Positions 53,173-61,655 of a stretch of 64,000 nt of DNA are shown here, one piece after another (positions within the stretch are counted from its first letter, which is position 1; every line of letters starts with the position of its first letter). The stretch lies in the NCBI GenBank assembly GCA_016432725.1, contig JACJDG010000003.1:3348001-3412000 (forward strand). The letters are read 5' to 3'. A program made the position numbers and the translations under genes. The notes below the pieces were generated by a model. It was not told the DNA's origin, searched no databases, and saw only the letters and a list, made by a program, of their open reading frames with translations. The DNA is from Streptomyces sp. DHE7-1 (GTDB lineage: Bacteria; Actinomycetota; Actinomycetes; Streptomycetales; Streptomycetaceae).

Positions 53173-54288
53173 TCAGGCCCGGGGGTAGCGGGCCAGCCAG
53201 CCCGGCGCGGACCCGGCGGGGCCGTGCAGGGCGGGGCCCTGGGTCATCTCCATGGCGAAGTCGTCGGCCAGCTCCAGCACGGTCGGGCGGCCCTCCAGCT
53301 CGGCGAGCCAGGCCGGCGGCAGGGCCGTCTCGCCGTGGAGGGCGCCGAGCAGGCCGCCGGTCAGGGCGCCCGCGGCGGCGGAGGGCCCGCTCTGGTTGAC
53401 CGCCAGGCACAGGCCGTGGCGTACGTCCTCCCCCACCAGGGCGCAGTAGACGGCGGCGGCGAGCAGTCCGTCGGCCGTGCCGTCGCCGGCCAGCTCCTCC
53501 ACCCGGCCCGGGCCGGGCAGTCCCTGCCGTACCGCGCCGAGGGCGTGCTGGAGGGCGTCGGCGACGGGCTGGTGGCCGGGGCGCGTGGCGAGCAGCGCGA
53601 GGGCGCGCTGCACGGCGGCGTCCAGGCTCTCGCCGCGGGCGAGGCCGTGCACGATGACCGCGTACGCGCCCGCCGACAGGTAGGCGATGGGGTGCCCGTG
53701 GGTCTGGGCGGCGCACTCCACGGCGAGCTGCGCCACGAGTTGGGGCTCCCAGCCGACGAGGAGGCCGAAGGGCGCCGAGCGGGCGACGGCCTCCGGGCCC
53801 AGTTCGCCCGGGTTCTTCGGGGTGTCCAGGGTGCCCATGGTCTCGTCGCCGAGGCCCAGGAGCAGGGCCCGGGTCGGGTCCCGGCGGGCGTACAGCCACT
53901 CCTCGCGGGCGAGCCAGCCGTCGTCCTTGCGGCGCTCGTCGGGTCCCCAGTCCCGCTGGGTGGCCGCCCAGCGCAGATACGCCCGGTGCAGATCGGTCGG
54001 CGGGTGCCAGGCGCCGGTGTCGCGGCGCACCTGGGCCCGTATCAGCCCGTCCACCGTGAAGAGGGTGAGCTGGGTGTGGTGGGTGACCGAGCCGCGTCTG
54101 CCGTGCCCGAAGGCGAGGTCGAGCAGGCCCTCCCCGCCGTACGCGGCGCGGATCTCGTCCAGGTCGAGCGCGTCGGCGGGCCCGCCGAGCGCGTCGCCGA
54201 CGGCCACGCCGAGCAGGGCTCCGCGTACCCGGCTGCGGAAGTCCTGCTGCTCGGCGCGCCCCCAGACGGCGCCGGACGTCGCCTCCAT
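53173..54288 (-). CDS. ADP-ribosylglycohydrolase-like protein lacking metal ligands
   Basis: 371 residues with the ARH fold: RVRGALLGVAVGDALGGPAD at the start and LDTPKNPGELGPEAVARSAP in the middle. Active ARHs bind two Mg2+ through a TDDT motif and a late GDxDS(T) motif. Here these read SVTHHTQLTLF and NQSGPSAAAGALTGGLLGAL, so the key aspartates are missing. The protein may bind ADP-ribose without hydrolysis. GAGGAGG precedes ATG 54288. It converges on the symporter gene (18 bp between stops). Confidence 0.8.
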   Translation of the reverse strand: MEATSGAVWGRAEQQDFRSRVRGALLGVAVGDALGGPADALDLDEIRAAYGGEGLLDLAFGHGRRGSVTHHTQLTLFTVDGLIRAQVRRDTGAWHPPTDLHRAYLRWAATQRDWGPDERRKDDGWLAREEWLYARRDPTRALLLGLGDETMGTLDTPKNPGELGPEAVARSAPFGLLVGWEPQLVAQLAVECAAQTHGHPIAYLSAGAYAVIVHGLARGESLDAAVQRALALLATRPGHQPVADALQHALGAVRQGLPGPGRVEELAGDGTADGLLAAAVYCALVGEDVRHGLCLAVNQSGPSAAAGALTGGLLGALHGETALPPAWLAELEGRPTVLELADDFAMEMTQGPALHGPAGSAPGWLARYPRA

Positions 54289-54555
54289 GCAGGCCTCCTC
54301 GGCACCGTCCGTTCGTACGACGCCCAGCACTGTAATCGACCGGGGACGGCCTGTTCACTGGGGCGAATCGGTCCCGCCCGGTCATTCCCGTACAGCTGTG
54401 AGCACTTGCACGCCGTCCGGGGAGGCAGTCGGCGGGCGGACCCGCGGGGCCCGCGCGCGCCGGTGCTTCCGGAGGCGTGAAGTCGGCCTGAACCAGACCG
54501 GATTCTGGCGCGATGCGCAGGGGAGATCTGGTCTGCCGACGGGGAGAATCCAGCC

Positions 54556-55092
54556 ATGACCACCACCCCCGCCTCAGCAGCCACCGCCACCACGCGCGCC
54601 TCCGGTTCCGGTGCACACCTGGCCGCCGGTGTCCTCACCGGCGTCGTCGCCCTCTACATCGCACTCGTCGCACTGGGGAACATCACCGACTTCGGGACCA
54701 ACCAGCAGTTCGTACGGCATGTGCTGGCGATGGACACGACGTTCAAGGACGACAACCTGATGTGGCGGGCGATCACCAGCACGGCACTCCAGGACACCGC
54801 CTATGTGGCGATCATCGCCTGGGAGACGGTGGCGGCGCTGGTGCTGATAGCGGGCACGTTCCTGTGGGCGCGGCGGGACCACGACCGGGCCCGGCGGTTC
54901 TCCGCCTACGGGCTGCTGATGCTCGTGCTGCTCTTCGGCGCCGGGTTCATCGCCATCGGCGGCGAGTGGTTCGCCATGTGGCAGTCGAAGACCTGGAACG
55001 GGCTGGACGCGGCGACCCGGGTGCTCGTGCTCAGCGGGGTCGCGCTGGTCGTGAACCTCCTGCCGGGCGGACGGCGGGACGGCGCTAGCTGA
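54556..55092 (+). CDS. DUF2165 membrane protein
   Basis: 178 residues, four TMs: AAGVLTGVVALYIALVALGN, TAYVAIIAWETVAALVLIAG, FSAYGLLMLVLLFGAGFIAI and VLVLSGVALVVNLLPG. The cytosol- or outside-facing segment TDFGTNQQFVRHVLAMDTTF after TM1 and GEWFAMWQSKTWNGLDAATR before TM4 are characteristic of DUF2165. Function unknown. GGGGAG precedes ATG 54556. Its stop overlaps the stop of the convergent YkuD-like gene by 8 bp. Confidence 0.85.
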   Translation: MTTTPASAATATTRASGSGAHLAAGVLTGVVALYIALVALGNITDFGTNQQFVRHVLAMDTTFKDDNLMWRAITSTALQDTAYVAIIAWETVAALVLIAGTFLWARRDHDRARRFSAYGLLMLVLLFGAGFIAIGGEWFAMWQSKTWNGLDAATRVLVLSGVALVVNLLPGGRRDGAS

Positions 55093-55648
55093 CGACGGTC
55101 ACCTTGGCGCCCGTGTCCCCGAAGGACCACAGGGCGGCGCCGTCCTGCTTGTGCATGCGTATGCCGCCGAGCTTCTGTCCGCCGGCCGGCGGGGGCGAGG
55201 AGCCGTCGAGGGCGTTGGAGAAGGCTATGTTCACGCCCTCCACCTTGGTGAAGTACATCACGTGCTCGATCTCGACGCCGTCCGAGCCCTTGAGGGACTG
55301 GGTGCGCAGGGTGACCGAGTAGCGGCCGGGCGGCGGGCTCACCGTGCCCGGCCACACCGTGAAGGTGCGGGCCGCGTGTCCGGTCGCGTCGACCAGCCAC
55401 ACCCGCTTCGCGCCGACGGAGTAGACGATCCGGCGGCCCGACCCGGACCCGTCGGGCAGGGCGGGCGGGCCCGACGGCTTCGGGTCAGCGGACGCGTGCG
55501 GGCGCGGCGACGCCGACGCGCTGGGCCGGACCGCCGAGGCCGTGGGGTGCGGGCCGTGCTCGGCCTGCACGCCAAGGGCGACGACGGCCGCGGTCGCCGC
55601 CACCGTCAGACCGGAGACCCAGGCCCACGAGGGCAGTCGGGCAGCCAC
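55085..55648 (-). CDS. Secreted YkuD-fold protein without the catalytic Cys
   Basis: 187 residues. An N-terminal TM or signal anchor (VSGLTVAATAAVVALGVQA) and a Ser/Pro linker lead to an L,D-transpeptidase-like domain: RIVYSVGAKRVWLVDATGHA then SPPPGRYSVTLRTQSLKGSD. In active YkuD enzymes a late HG-C motif (SHGCVRL) carries the nucleophile. Here the matching place reads GGIRMHKQDGAALWSF, with no cysteine. It may bind peptidoglycan or be a regulator. GTG 55648 is the start; GGAGGAG is about 11 bp upstream. Confidence 0.65.
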   Translation of the reverse strand: MAARLPSWAWVSGLTVAATAAVVALGVQAEHGPHPTASAVRPSASASPRPHASADPKPSGPPALPDGSGSGRRIVYSVGAKRVWLVDATGHAARTFTVWPGTVSPPPGRYSVTLRTQSLKGSDGVEIEHVMYFTKVEGVNIAFSNALDGSSPPPAGGQKLGGIRMHKQDGAALWSFGDTGAKVTVVS

Positions 55649-55718
55649 GGGTACGCATCTCCTCCGCTATGGATCCCCTTGTCGGAACCGGGGTCGGATC
55701 ATCGTACTCAGTCCGCTC

Positions 55719-58304
55719 TCAGTCCAGGACCGGCAGCAGGTCGGGCAGGTGGCCGTCGGAGGCCTCGGCCGCCCGCCGCCGCTCCTCGGGCACCTCGCCG
55801 TACAGGGTCGTGCGCGGCTTCGCCGGCCGGCCGGCCGCCTCCGCCACGGCGATCAGGTCGCGGACCGACTTGTACGAGCCGTAGGAGGAGCCGGCCATAC
55901 GGGAGATCGTCTCCTCCATGAGCGTGCCGCCCAGGTCGTTCGCGCCGGAGCGGAGCATCTCGGCGGCACCCTCGGCGCCCAGTTTCACCCAGCTCGTCTG
56001 GATGTTGGGGATCCAGGGGTGCAGCAGCAGCCGCGCCATCGCGGTCACCGCCCGGTTGTCCCGGGTGGAGGGGCCCGGCCTGGCGATGCCCGCCAGGTAC
56101 ACGGGCGCGTTGGTGTGGATGAAGGGCAGGGTGACGAACTCCGTGAAGCCGCCCGTCTCCCGCTGGATCCCGGCCAGGGTGCGCAGGTGGCCGAGCCAGT
56201 GGCGGGGCTGGTCCACGTGGCCGTACATCATCGTGGAGGACGACCGGATGCCCAGCTCGTGGGCGGTCGTGATCACCTCGGTCCAGGTGGCCGTGGGCAG
56301 TTTGCCCTTGGTGAGCACCCAGCGGACCTCGTCGTCCAGGATCTCCGCCGCCGTGCCGGGGATGGAGTCCAGGCCCGCCTCCTTGGCGGCGGCCAGCCAC
56401 TCGCGGATCGGCATGCCCGTCCGGGTCGCGCCGTTGACCACCTCCATCGGCGAGAACGCGTGGACGTGCATGCCGGGGACGCGCTCCTTCACCGCCCTGG
56501 CGATGTCGAAGTAGGCGGTGCCCGGCAGGTCCGGGTGGATGCCGCCCTGCATGCACACCTCGACCGCGCCCACCTCCCACGCCTGCTGGGCCCGGTCGGC
56601 GACCTGCTCCAGGGAGAGCGTGTAGGCGTCGGCGTCGGTACGGCGCTGGGCGAACGCGCAGAACCGGCAGCCGGTGTAACAGACGTTGGTGAAGTTGATG
56701 TTGCGGGTGACGATGTACGTGACGTCGTCACCCACCGCCGACCTGCGCACGTCGTCGGCGACCCGGCACAGCGCGTCCAGCGCCGGGCCGTCCGCGTGGA
56801 ACAGGGCCAGGGCCTCGGCGTCTGTCAGGCGGGTGGGGTCGTCGGCCGCCGTGCGCAGCGCCTGCCGTACGTCGGTGTCGATGCGCTCCGGCGCCATGCC
56901 GGGGGCGGCCGCCTCGCGCAGCGCCTGCCAGTCGCCGTACACCTCGTCGAAGTCGGCGCGCCGGTCGGCGGTACGGCCCTCGGTGTCGATCGCGGTGTGC
57001 AGGTCGGTACGGCCGGTGGCGGTGAACGCCTCCTCCGGCTCCTGCCAGGGGCGCCCCTCGACCACCGCGTCCGGCCGCGCGAGTCCGGTCTCCGGGTCGG
57101 CGAGCGCGCCGACGTGCGGGCGCAGCCGCGGGTCCAGCCAGGGTTCGCCGCGGCGGACGAACTCCGGGTAGACGCAGAGGCGTTCGCGCATCTCGAAGCC
57201 GGCGGCCCGGGACTTCGCGGCGAGTTCCTCGATCCGCGGCCAGGGGCGTTCGGGGTTGACGTGGTCGATGGTCAGGGGCGACACCCCGCCCCAGTCGTCG
57301 ATGCCGGCGCCGATCAGCCGCCCGTACTCGCTGTCGACGAGGTTGGGCGGGGCCTGCAGACAGGCCGAGGGGCCCATGATGTGCCGGGCCACGGCCACCG
57401 TGGCGACCAGGTCGTCGAGTTCGGCGTCCGGCATGCCGCGCATCGCCGTGTCCGGCTTGGCGCGGAAGTTCTGGATGATCAGTTCCTGGATGCCGTGGTA
57501 CGCCCGGGAGACCTTGCGCAGCGCGAACAGGGACTCGGCCCGCTCCTCGTAGGTCTCGCCGATGCCGATCAGCAGGCCCGAGGTGAAGGGGACGGAGGAG
57601 CGTCCGGCGTCCTCCAGCACCCTGAGCCGTACGGCGGGTTCCTTGTCCGGGGAGCCGTGGTGGGGGCCGCCGGGCTCGGACCAGAGCCGGGTGGCCGTCG
57701 TCTCCAGCATCATGCCCATCGAGGGGGCGACGGGCTTCAGGCGCTGGAAGTCCGTCCAGGTCATGACGCCCGGGTTGAGGTGGGGCAGCAGGCCCGTCTC
57801 CTCCAGGATGCGGATGGAGACGGCCCGCACGTAGGCGATGGTGTCGTCGTAGCCGTGCGCGTCCAGCCACTCGCGCGCCTCGGGCCAGCGGTCCTCCGGC
57901 TTGTCGCCGAGGGTGATGAGGGCTTCCTTGCAGCCGAGGGCGGCGCCCTTGCGGGCGATGTCCAGCACCTCGTCGGGGGACATGAACATCCCGTGGCCCG
58001 CGCGGCGCAGCTTGCCGGGGACGGTGACGAAGGTGCAGTAGTGGCACTTGTCGCGGCACAGCCGGGTCAGGGGGACGAAGACGCTCTTCGAGTAGGTGAT
58101 GACGCCGGGACGGCCGGCCGCCGCCAGGCCCGCGTCACGCACCCGGGCGGCGGACGCGGCGAGACCGGTGAGCGCCTCGCCGCGTGCCTGGAGCAGCACC
58201 GCCGCCTCGGCGACGTCGAGGGCGACGCCGTCCCGGGCACGTTTGAGGGCGCGACGCATGGAGTTCTCGGTGGGACCGGTTCCGGAGGACGCGGAAGTCG
58301 TCAT
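55719..58304 (-). CDS. fbiC: FbiC: bifunctional FO synthase (F420 biosynthesis)
   Basis: 861 residues, the full CofG-CofH fusion. Two radical-SAM centres are visible: CRDKCHYCTF near residue 83 (CofG half) and CYTGCRFCAF near 540 (CofH half). The CofH half also has GGIHPDLPGTAYFDIARAV and MMYGHVDQPRHW. The enzyme joins tyrosine and the pyrimidine 5-amino-6-ribitylaminouracil to form FO, the chromophore of coenzyme F420. The gene stands alone on the minus strand with ATG 58304. An F420-type reductase gene lies at 61807. The C-terminal end LPDLLPVLD is intact, so no frameshift is present. Confidence 0.97.
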   Translation of the reverse strand: MTTSASSGTGPTENSMRRALKRARDGVALDVAEAAVLLQARGEALTGLAASAARVRDAGLAAAGRPGVITYSKSVFVPLTRLCRDKCHYCTFVTVPGKLRRAGHGMFMSPDEVLDIARKGAALGCKEALITLGDKPEDRWPEAREWLDAHGYDDTIAYVRAVSIRILEETGLLPHLNPGVMTWTDFQRLKPVAPSMGMMLETTATRLWSEPGGPHHGSPDKEPAVRLRVLEDAGRSSVPFTSGLLIGIGETYEERAESLFALRKVSRAYHGIQELIIQNFRAKPDTAMRGMPDAELDDLVATVAVARHIMGPSACLQAPPNLVDSEYGRLIGAGIDDWGGVSPLTIDHVNPERPWPRIEELAAKSRAAGFEMRERLCVYPEFVRRGEPWLDPRLRPHVGALADPETGLARPDAVVEGRPWQEPEEAFTATGRTDLHTAIDTEGRTADRRADFDEVYGDWQALREAAAPGMAPERIDTDVRQALRTAADDPTRLTDAEALALFHADGPALDALCRVADDVRRSAVGDDVTYIVTRNINFTNVCYTGCRFCAFAQRRTDADAYTLSLEQVADRAQQAWEVGAVEVCMQGGIHPDLPGTAYFDIARAVKERVPGMHVHAFSPMEVVNGATRTGMPIREWLAAAKEAGLDSIPGTAAEILDDEVRWVLTKGKLPTATWTEVITTAHELGIRSSSTMMYGHVDQPRHWLGHLRTLAGIQRETGGFTEFVTLPFIHTNAPVYLAGIARPGPSTRDNRAVTAMARLLLHPWIPNIQTSWVKLGAEGAAEMLRSGANDLGGTLMEETISRMAGSSYGSYKSVRDLIAVAEAAGRPAKPRTTLYGEVPEERRRAAEASDGHLPDLLPVLD

Positions 58305-58390
58305 CCCTTGAGCATACGTTCGGGGTGATCAACGCACGGGGCCCGCCGCCGCCGCCCCGGGCCCGCTCGCCAACACCACCCCTCGCGGCG

Positions 58391-58762
58391 CTACTTGGTC
58401 TGCTCCGCCGCCCACTCGGCCCACTCCTGCCGCATCCCGCCGAAGCGCGGGCCGTGCTCCGGGGCGATGCGGCCGTGGACGGAGAGGTTGTCGTCGTCCC
58501 GGTCGACGGAGTCGGCCGGTCTCCGCGGCCGCCCGTGGTCCTCCCGGGACATCCCGGTCAGCCAGGTGAGATGGGCGCGCGCCTGTTCGGGCCGCAGCAC
58601 GCCGAGGAAGAACACGCGCCGGCGCACGCCGGGGACGGGCATTCGACGCCCGCGACCGTCGTCCGGATCGCCGGCTTCGCCGTTCCGGCGGTCTGCACCG
58701 TCCGCCACGTCGCCCACGTCCAGGCGAAGGCGACCGCGGGGTTCGCCGGCTGAGACGCCCAC
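58391..58762 (-). CDS. Unrecognised hypothetical protein, last gene of the WXG-protease operon
   Basis: 123 residues from GTG 58762, 5 bp after the stop of the gene upstream. It is charged and polar: Arg/Asp/Gly-rich for the first half, then RRVFFLGVLRPEQARAHLTW and a final FGGMRQEWAEWAAEQTK. No TM, no signal peptide, no family recognised. Its close packing with the four upstream genes suggests a common operon. The Arg-rich first half could be spurious, but the C-terminal 60 residues look protein-like. Confidence 0.55.
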   Translation of the reverse strand: MGVSAGEPRGRLRLDVGDVADGADRRNGEAGDPDDGRGRRMPVPGVRRRVFFLGVLRPEQARAHLTWLTGMSREDHGRPRRPADSVDRDDDNLSVHGRIAPEHGPRFGGMRQEWAEWAAEQTK

Positions 58763-58767
58763 GCCCC

Positions 58768-59163
58768 TCAGGGCCTCCCACTCCGGGCCCGGGCGTCCCG
58801 GCGCAGGCCGATGATCTCGGCGACCGTGTCCAGCCAGCGGGCGGTGCGCTCCTCGCCCTCCGGGGTGTCCGCGACCCGCGCCGCCGTCTCCAGCCAGTCG
58901 AGCAGCAGTACGGACGCCTCGCGGGACGGCAGCGGCTCGGTCAGCTCCGCGGCGCACCGCAGGCCGCCGGCGCGGACGATCTCGGCGACGTAGGCCACCG
59001 AACGCGCCACCACGCCCAGCCGGTCCAGGGTGACGGCGGCCGCGACGGCGCCGTCACCGGACAGCGCGGCGCGGAACGCGTCCTGGGTGAGGCCGTAGCG
59101 GAGCAGCACGGCCACGTCGGTGGTGGCGAGGACCTCGTCGTCGGTGCGGGGTGCGGAGGGCAT
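58768..59163 (-). CDS. Hypothetical all-helical cytosolic protein
   Basis: 131 residues: DEVLATTDVAVLLRYGLTQD then AFRAALSGDGAVAAAVTLDR and EASVLLLDWLETAARVADTP. Predicted entirely helical and acidic, without membrane segments or cysteines. It lies 28 bp after the inhibitor gene on the same strand. It could be an immunity partner or chaperone for the secreted toxin-like protein, but the sequence itself gives no motif. Confidence 0.65.
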   Translation of the reverse strand: MPSAPRTDDEVLATTDVAVLLRYGLTQDAFRAALSGDGAVAAAVTLDRLGVVARSVAYVAEIVRAGGLRCAAELTEPLPSREASVLLLDWLETAARVADTPEGEERTARWLDTVAEIIGLRRDARARSGRP

Positions 59164-59191
59164 GGGCGGCGCTTTCCGGTTCTGGGGCGGG

Positions 59192-59676
59192 TCAGCGGAC
59201 CGTGATCGTGTAGACGAAGAACGCCGGCCTGTCGTCCGGGGTGCCCGTCGCCGTCGGGTACGGGCTAGACGAGGCGGTACCGGAGCCGGAGGCGCTCGGG
59301 TACGGGTACGCCGTCTCGGTGCCGCTGTGGCAGCTTCCCATCGGGCAGTGCAGGAGCTTCACGGTGGTCCTGCCGGGCTCGAGCGCCGTGAAGTCGAAGA
59401 ACTGGGTGCCGTCGCCGCCGCCGATGAGACCGCCGCCGCCCTCCTCGTCCTCGCGCTTGCCGCGGTACTTCAGCACGTGCCCGTCCGGCCGGGGCCCGGC
59501 CAGGTACCAGTTCTGCCCGAGTGCGGGGTTCGCGGGCACCTTCAGGGTGAACTCGTCCCGGCGTCCACCGTGACGGCGCGCTTCTCGGTGCCGTACTCGT
59601 CGGCCCCGCCCGAGGAGCCGCAGCCGGCCAGGGCGAGGACCCCGGCCGCGGCCAGGGGGATCAGTGCGGTGCGCAT
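59192..59676 (-). pseudogene. Chagasin-like (I42) inhibitor lipoprotein, frameshifted
   Basis: About 161 residues when repaired. Lipobox LALAGCGSSGG ends the signal peptide. The mature part is a chagasin-type beta domain: FTLKVPANPALGQNWYLAGP (compare the NPTTGY loop of I42 inhibitors), then GGGDGTQFFDFTALEPGRTT and VKLLHCP. Members block papain-type cysteine proteases. The frame breaks near 59558; one added G gives VTVDAGDEFTLK. The gene lies 12 bp after a papain-like toxin-type protein, suggesting that it protects the producer at the cell surface. The Ser/Pro/Tyr-rich insert near the end is unusual. Confidence 0.7.
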
Positions 59677-59688
59677 GTTCACGGTTGC

Positions 59689-61269
59689 TCAGTCCTGCTG
59701 GATGTAGACGCGGTTGACATTGCCCTTGTGCGCGGCCGAGTACCGGTCGTCCGCCGCGGCGCTGAGGTCCCCCTTGACGAAGTCCTCCTCGCTGACCCAG
59801 GTGGTGGTGCCCCAGGGGTTGTAGATCTGGAGCTTGTCCCCCTCCTGGCCGATGATCATCATGCTGTGGCCGTGCCAGTCGTCGTTGTCGTCGTACCGCT
59901 CGATGTTGATGGGCACGGGCTTGCCCTCGGCGACGGACCGCTCGATGTCGGGCAGCACGTCCCGCCGGTCGTCCTCGCCGCCCATGTCCTGGCTCTCGTA
60001 GTGGTCGCCGGTGTGCGGACTGAGCTCCTTCTCGGAGATCTCCACCTGCCCGTCCGAGTCCATGCCGGCCGGCTTGCGGTCCCACAGCCAGCCCGAGTTG
60101 TCGCCGTCGCCCTCCTCGTGCAGCCGCAACTGCTCGTCGGTCAGGCGCTCACGGAAGTGGTCCGGGTCGTCGTCGGTGCCGTCGGGGCCGCCGGTCAGCT
60201 CCAGGGCGTAGACCGGGTCGACGATGGCCCGCGCGGTGACCGTGGAGGAGGGCACGCAGGTCTCGCCGTCCTGGTCCCACAGCCTGCCGTCGAAGTCCTG
60301 GTTCTCCTGGCCCTTGGCCGACGGGCCGTTGCCCGTCGAGACCGGCGCGAGGTGCTCCCGCAGCCACACCGCGTCCCTGCCGTGGATCTTGCCGCCGAAC
60401 TCCTCGACCTCGTCGACGGAGTACCCGGCCGCCAGGGCCTTCATGAGGTACGCCTTCTCCTGCGGCGTCGAGGCGTCGGCCAGCAGCCGGTCCATCCGGG
60501 CCCGGTCGGCGGCCGGGAGCCGGTCCATGGCGCGGCCGGAGCGTTCGAGGTCGTTGGCCGTGAGGATCTCGTTCAGCTCCGGGTCGCCGCCCACGTTGCC
60601 GACGTCGGCCAGGGCCAGCCGGTCCGCCGCCGTCAGCCCGTTCGTGTCCAGTTTCCCGGCCCGTGCCTCCGACGCCCACTTGTTGAGGTCCCGGGCAGCG
60701 GCGCGGGCGGCGTCGTCGGCCGCGTCCGCCGCCTTGAGCAGCAGGCCGGCGCCGGCGGAGGCGACCGAGCGGGCCTTCAGCCGGGTGCTCTCCTCCTCGT
60801 CGTCCTCGTGCCAGTCGTCGAAGAAACCGTCCCTGCCGCCGAGCATCGTGCGGGCCGAGTGCAGCTTGGTCCGTCCGTCACGGTCCTGGACCCGCGCGTC
60901 CTTGACGGCGTCGGCGAGGCTCAGCAGCGCCTTGGCGCCTCCCTCGAACGCCTCGGCCATCTGCCGGGCGTCCCGCGAGGCGGCGGACACCACGTCGGAG
61001 GCGAGGACGCTCGTCCGGCCGACCCACACCTCCGGCAGGCCCTTGCGGGCCACCTTGTCGACACGGTCCCGCACGTCGTTGGCCTTCTCGACCTGACCGC
61101 GGTACGTCCTGGCCAGCGACTCCAGCGTCGCGTGGTCGCCCATCGGGGGCGACACCGCGAGGGCGTCGTCGATCGCGTCGATCAGGTCGTTCTTGCTGCC
61201 GGCCGAGGAGATGCTCCTGGCCAGGCCCGCGAGCCTCTTGCGGCGGTCGGTGGTGTCCTCCGTCGTCAT
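59689..61269 (-). CDS. WXG/LXG-like protein with papain-like protease domain
   Basis: 526 residues. The N-terminal 150 residues are helical with no signal peptide (SDVVSAASRDARQMAEAFEG), like ESX-type secreted proteins. A helical middle follows. The C-terminal 190 residues form a papain/C39-like domain: Cys in DQDGETCVPSSTVTARAIVD, His in DDNDDWHGHSMMIIGQEGDK and Asn in LQIYNPWGTTTWVSEEDF. GAGGGGGC lies 6 bp before ATG 61269. The gene upstream is a WXG100-like protein and the gene downstream a chagasin-like inhibitor, so a type VII-secreted toxin with partner and immunity protein is the best reading. Secretion and toxicity are inferred. Confidence 0.75.
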   Translation of the reverse strand: MTTEDTTDRRKRLAGLARSISSAGSKNDLIDAIDDALAVSPPMGDHATLESLARTYRGQVEKANDVRDRVDKVARKGLPEVWVGRTSVLASDVVSAASRDARQMAEAFEGGAKALLSLADAVKDARVQDRDGRTKLHSARTMLGGRDGFFDDWHEDDEEESTRLKARSVASAGAGLLLKAADAADDAARAAARDLNKWASEARAGKLDTNGLTAADRLALADVGNVGGDPELNEILTANDLERSGRAMDRLPAADRARMDRLLADASTPQEKAYLMKALAAGYSVDEVEEFGGKIHGRDAVWLREHLAPVSTGNGPSAKGQENQDFDGRLWDQDGETCVPSSTVTARAIVDPVYALELTGGPDGTDDDPDHFRERLTDEQLRLHEEGDGDNSGWLWDRKPAGMDSDGQVEISEKELSPHTGDHYESQDMGGEDDRRDVLPDIERSVAEGKPVPINIERYDDNDDWHGHSMMIIGQEGDKLQIYNPWGTTTWVSEEDFVKGDLSAAADDRYSAAHKGNVNRVYIQQD

Positions 61270-61280
61270 CGCACGCCCCC

Positions 61281-61655
61281 TCAGTAACCCGACAGCGCCG
61301 ACGGGCGGGCGGCGTGTGCGGGCACGGCGGTGACGCGGCCGTCGGCCACGGGCACGCTGCGGACGCCGGTGTCCACCAGTGCGTCGCTTCCGTCGTAGGC
61401 GCCCTTGGCGAGCCGGACCTTGTCCGCCAGTTCGTGCAGCGCCGACTCCAGGGTGCGGGCCTCCGCCTCCTAGGCGGCGGCGTACGCGTTGAAGGCCGTG
61501 GCCGCGTCGGGGCCGCCGAGGGCGTCGTCCGTGTAGCAGAGGCCGGGGGCGATCACCTCGCGGATCTTCCCGGTGTCGTCGCCCGCCCCGTCCAGTTCCT
61601 TCGCCTGTCCGGACACACCGGACCTGACCGTGTAGCCGTCCGCAGACGCGCCCAT
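61281..61655 (-). pseudogene. WXG100-like small protein with in-frame TAG
   Basis: 124 codons from ATG 61655 (GGGGGAGC upstream). The reading is MGASADGYTVRSGVSGQAKE then GPDAATAFNAYAAA, a TAG at 61470-61472, then EAEARTLESALHELADKVRL to a stop at 61281. The sequence on both sides of the TAG is consistent with one helical WXG100-type hairpin. TGG (Trp) to TAG would explain it. It lies 11 bp before the protease-domain gene, as WXG partners usually do. If the TAG is real the partner is lost. Confidence 0.65.

Noticed and set aside
58305..58390. Riboswitch or leader upstream of fbiC
   Set aside because: Only 86 bp separate fbiC from the stop of the next gene, and no conserved aptamer pattern is visible.
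61470..61472. Read-through or recoded TAG in the WXG100-like gene
   Set aside because: No pyrrolysine or suppressor context is visible, and Streptomyces is not known for amber recoding. A point mutation or base-call error is more likely.
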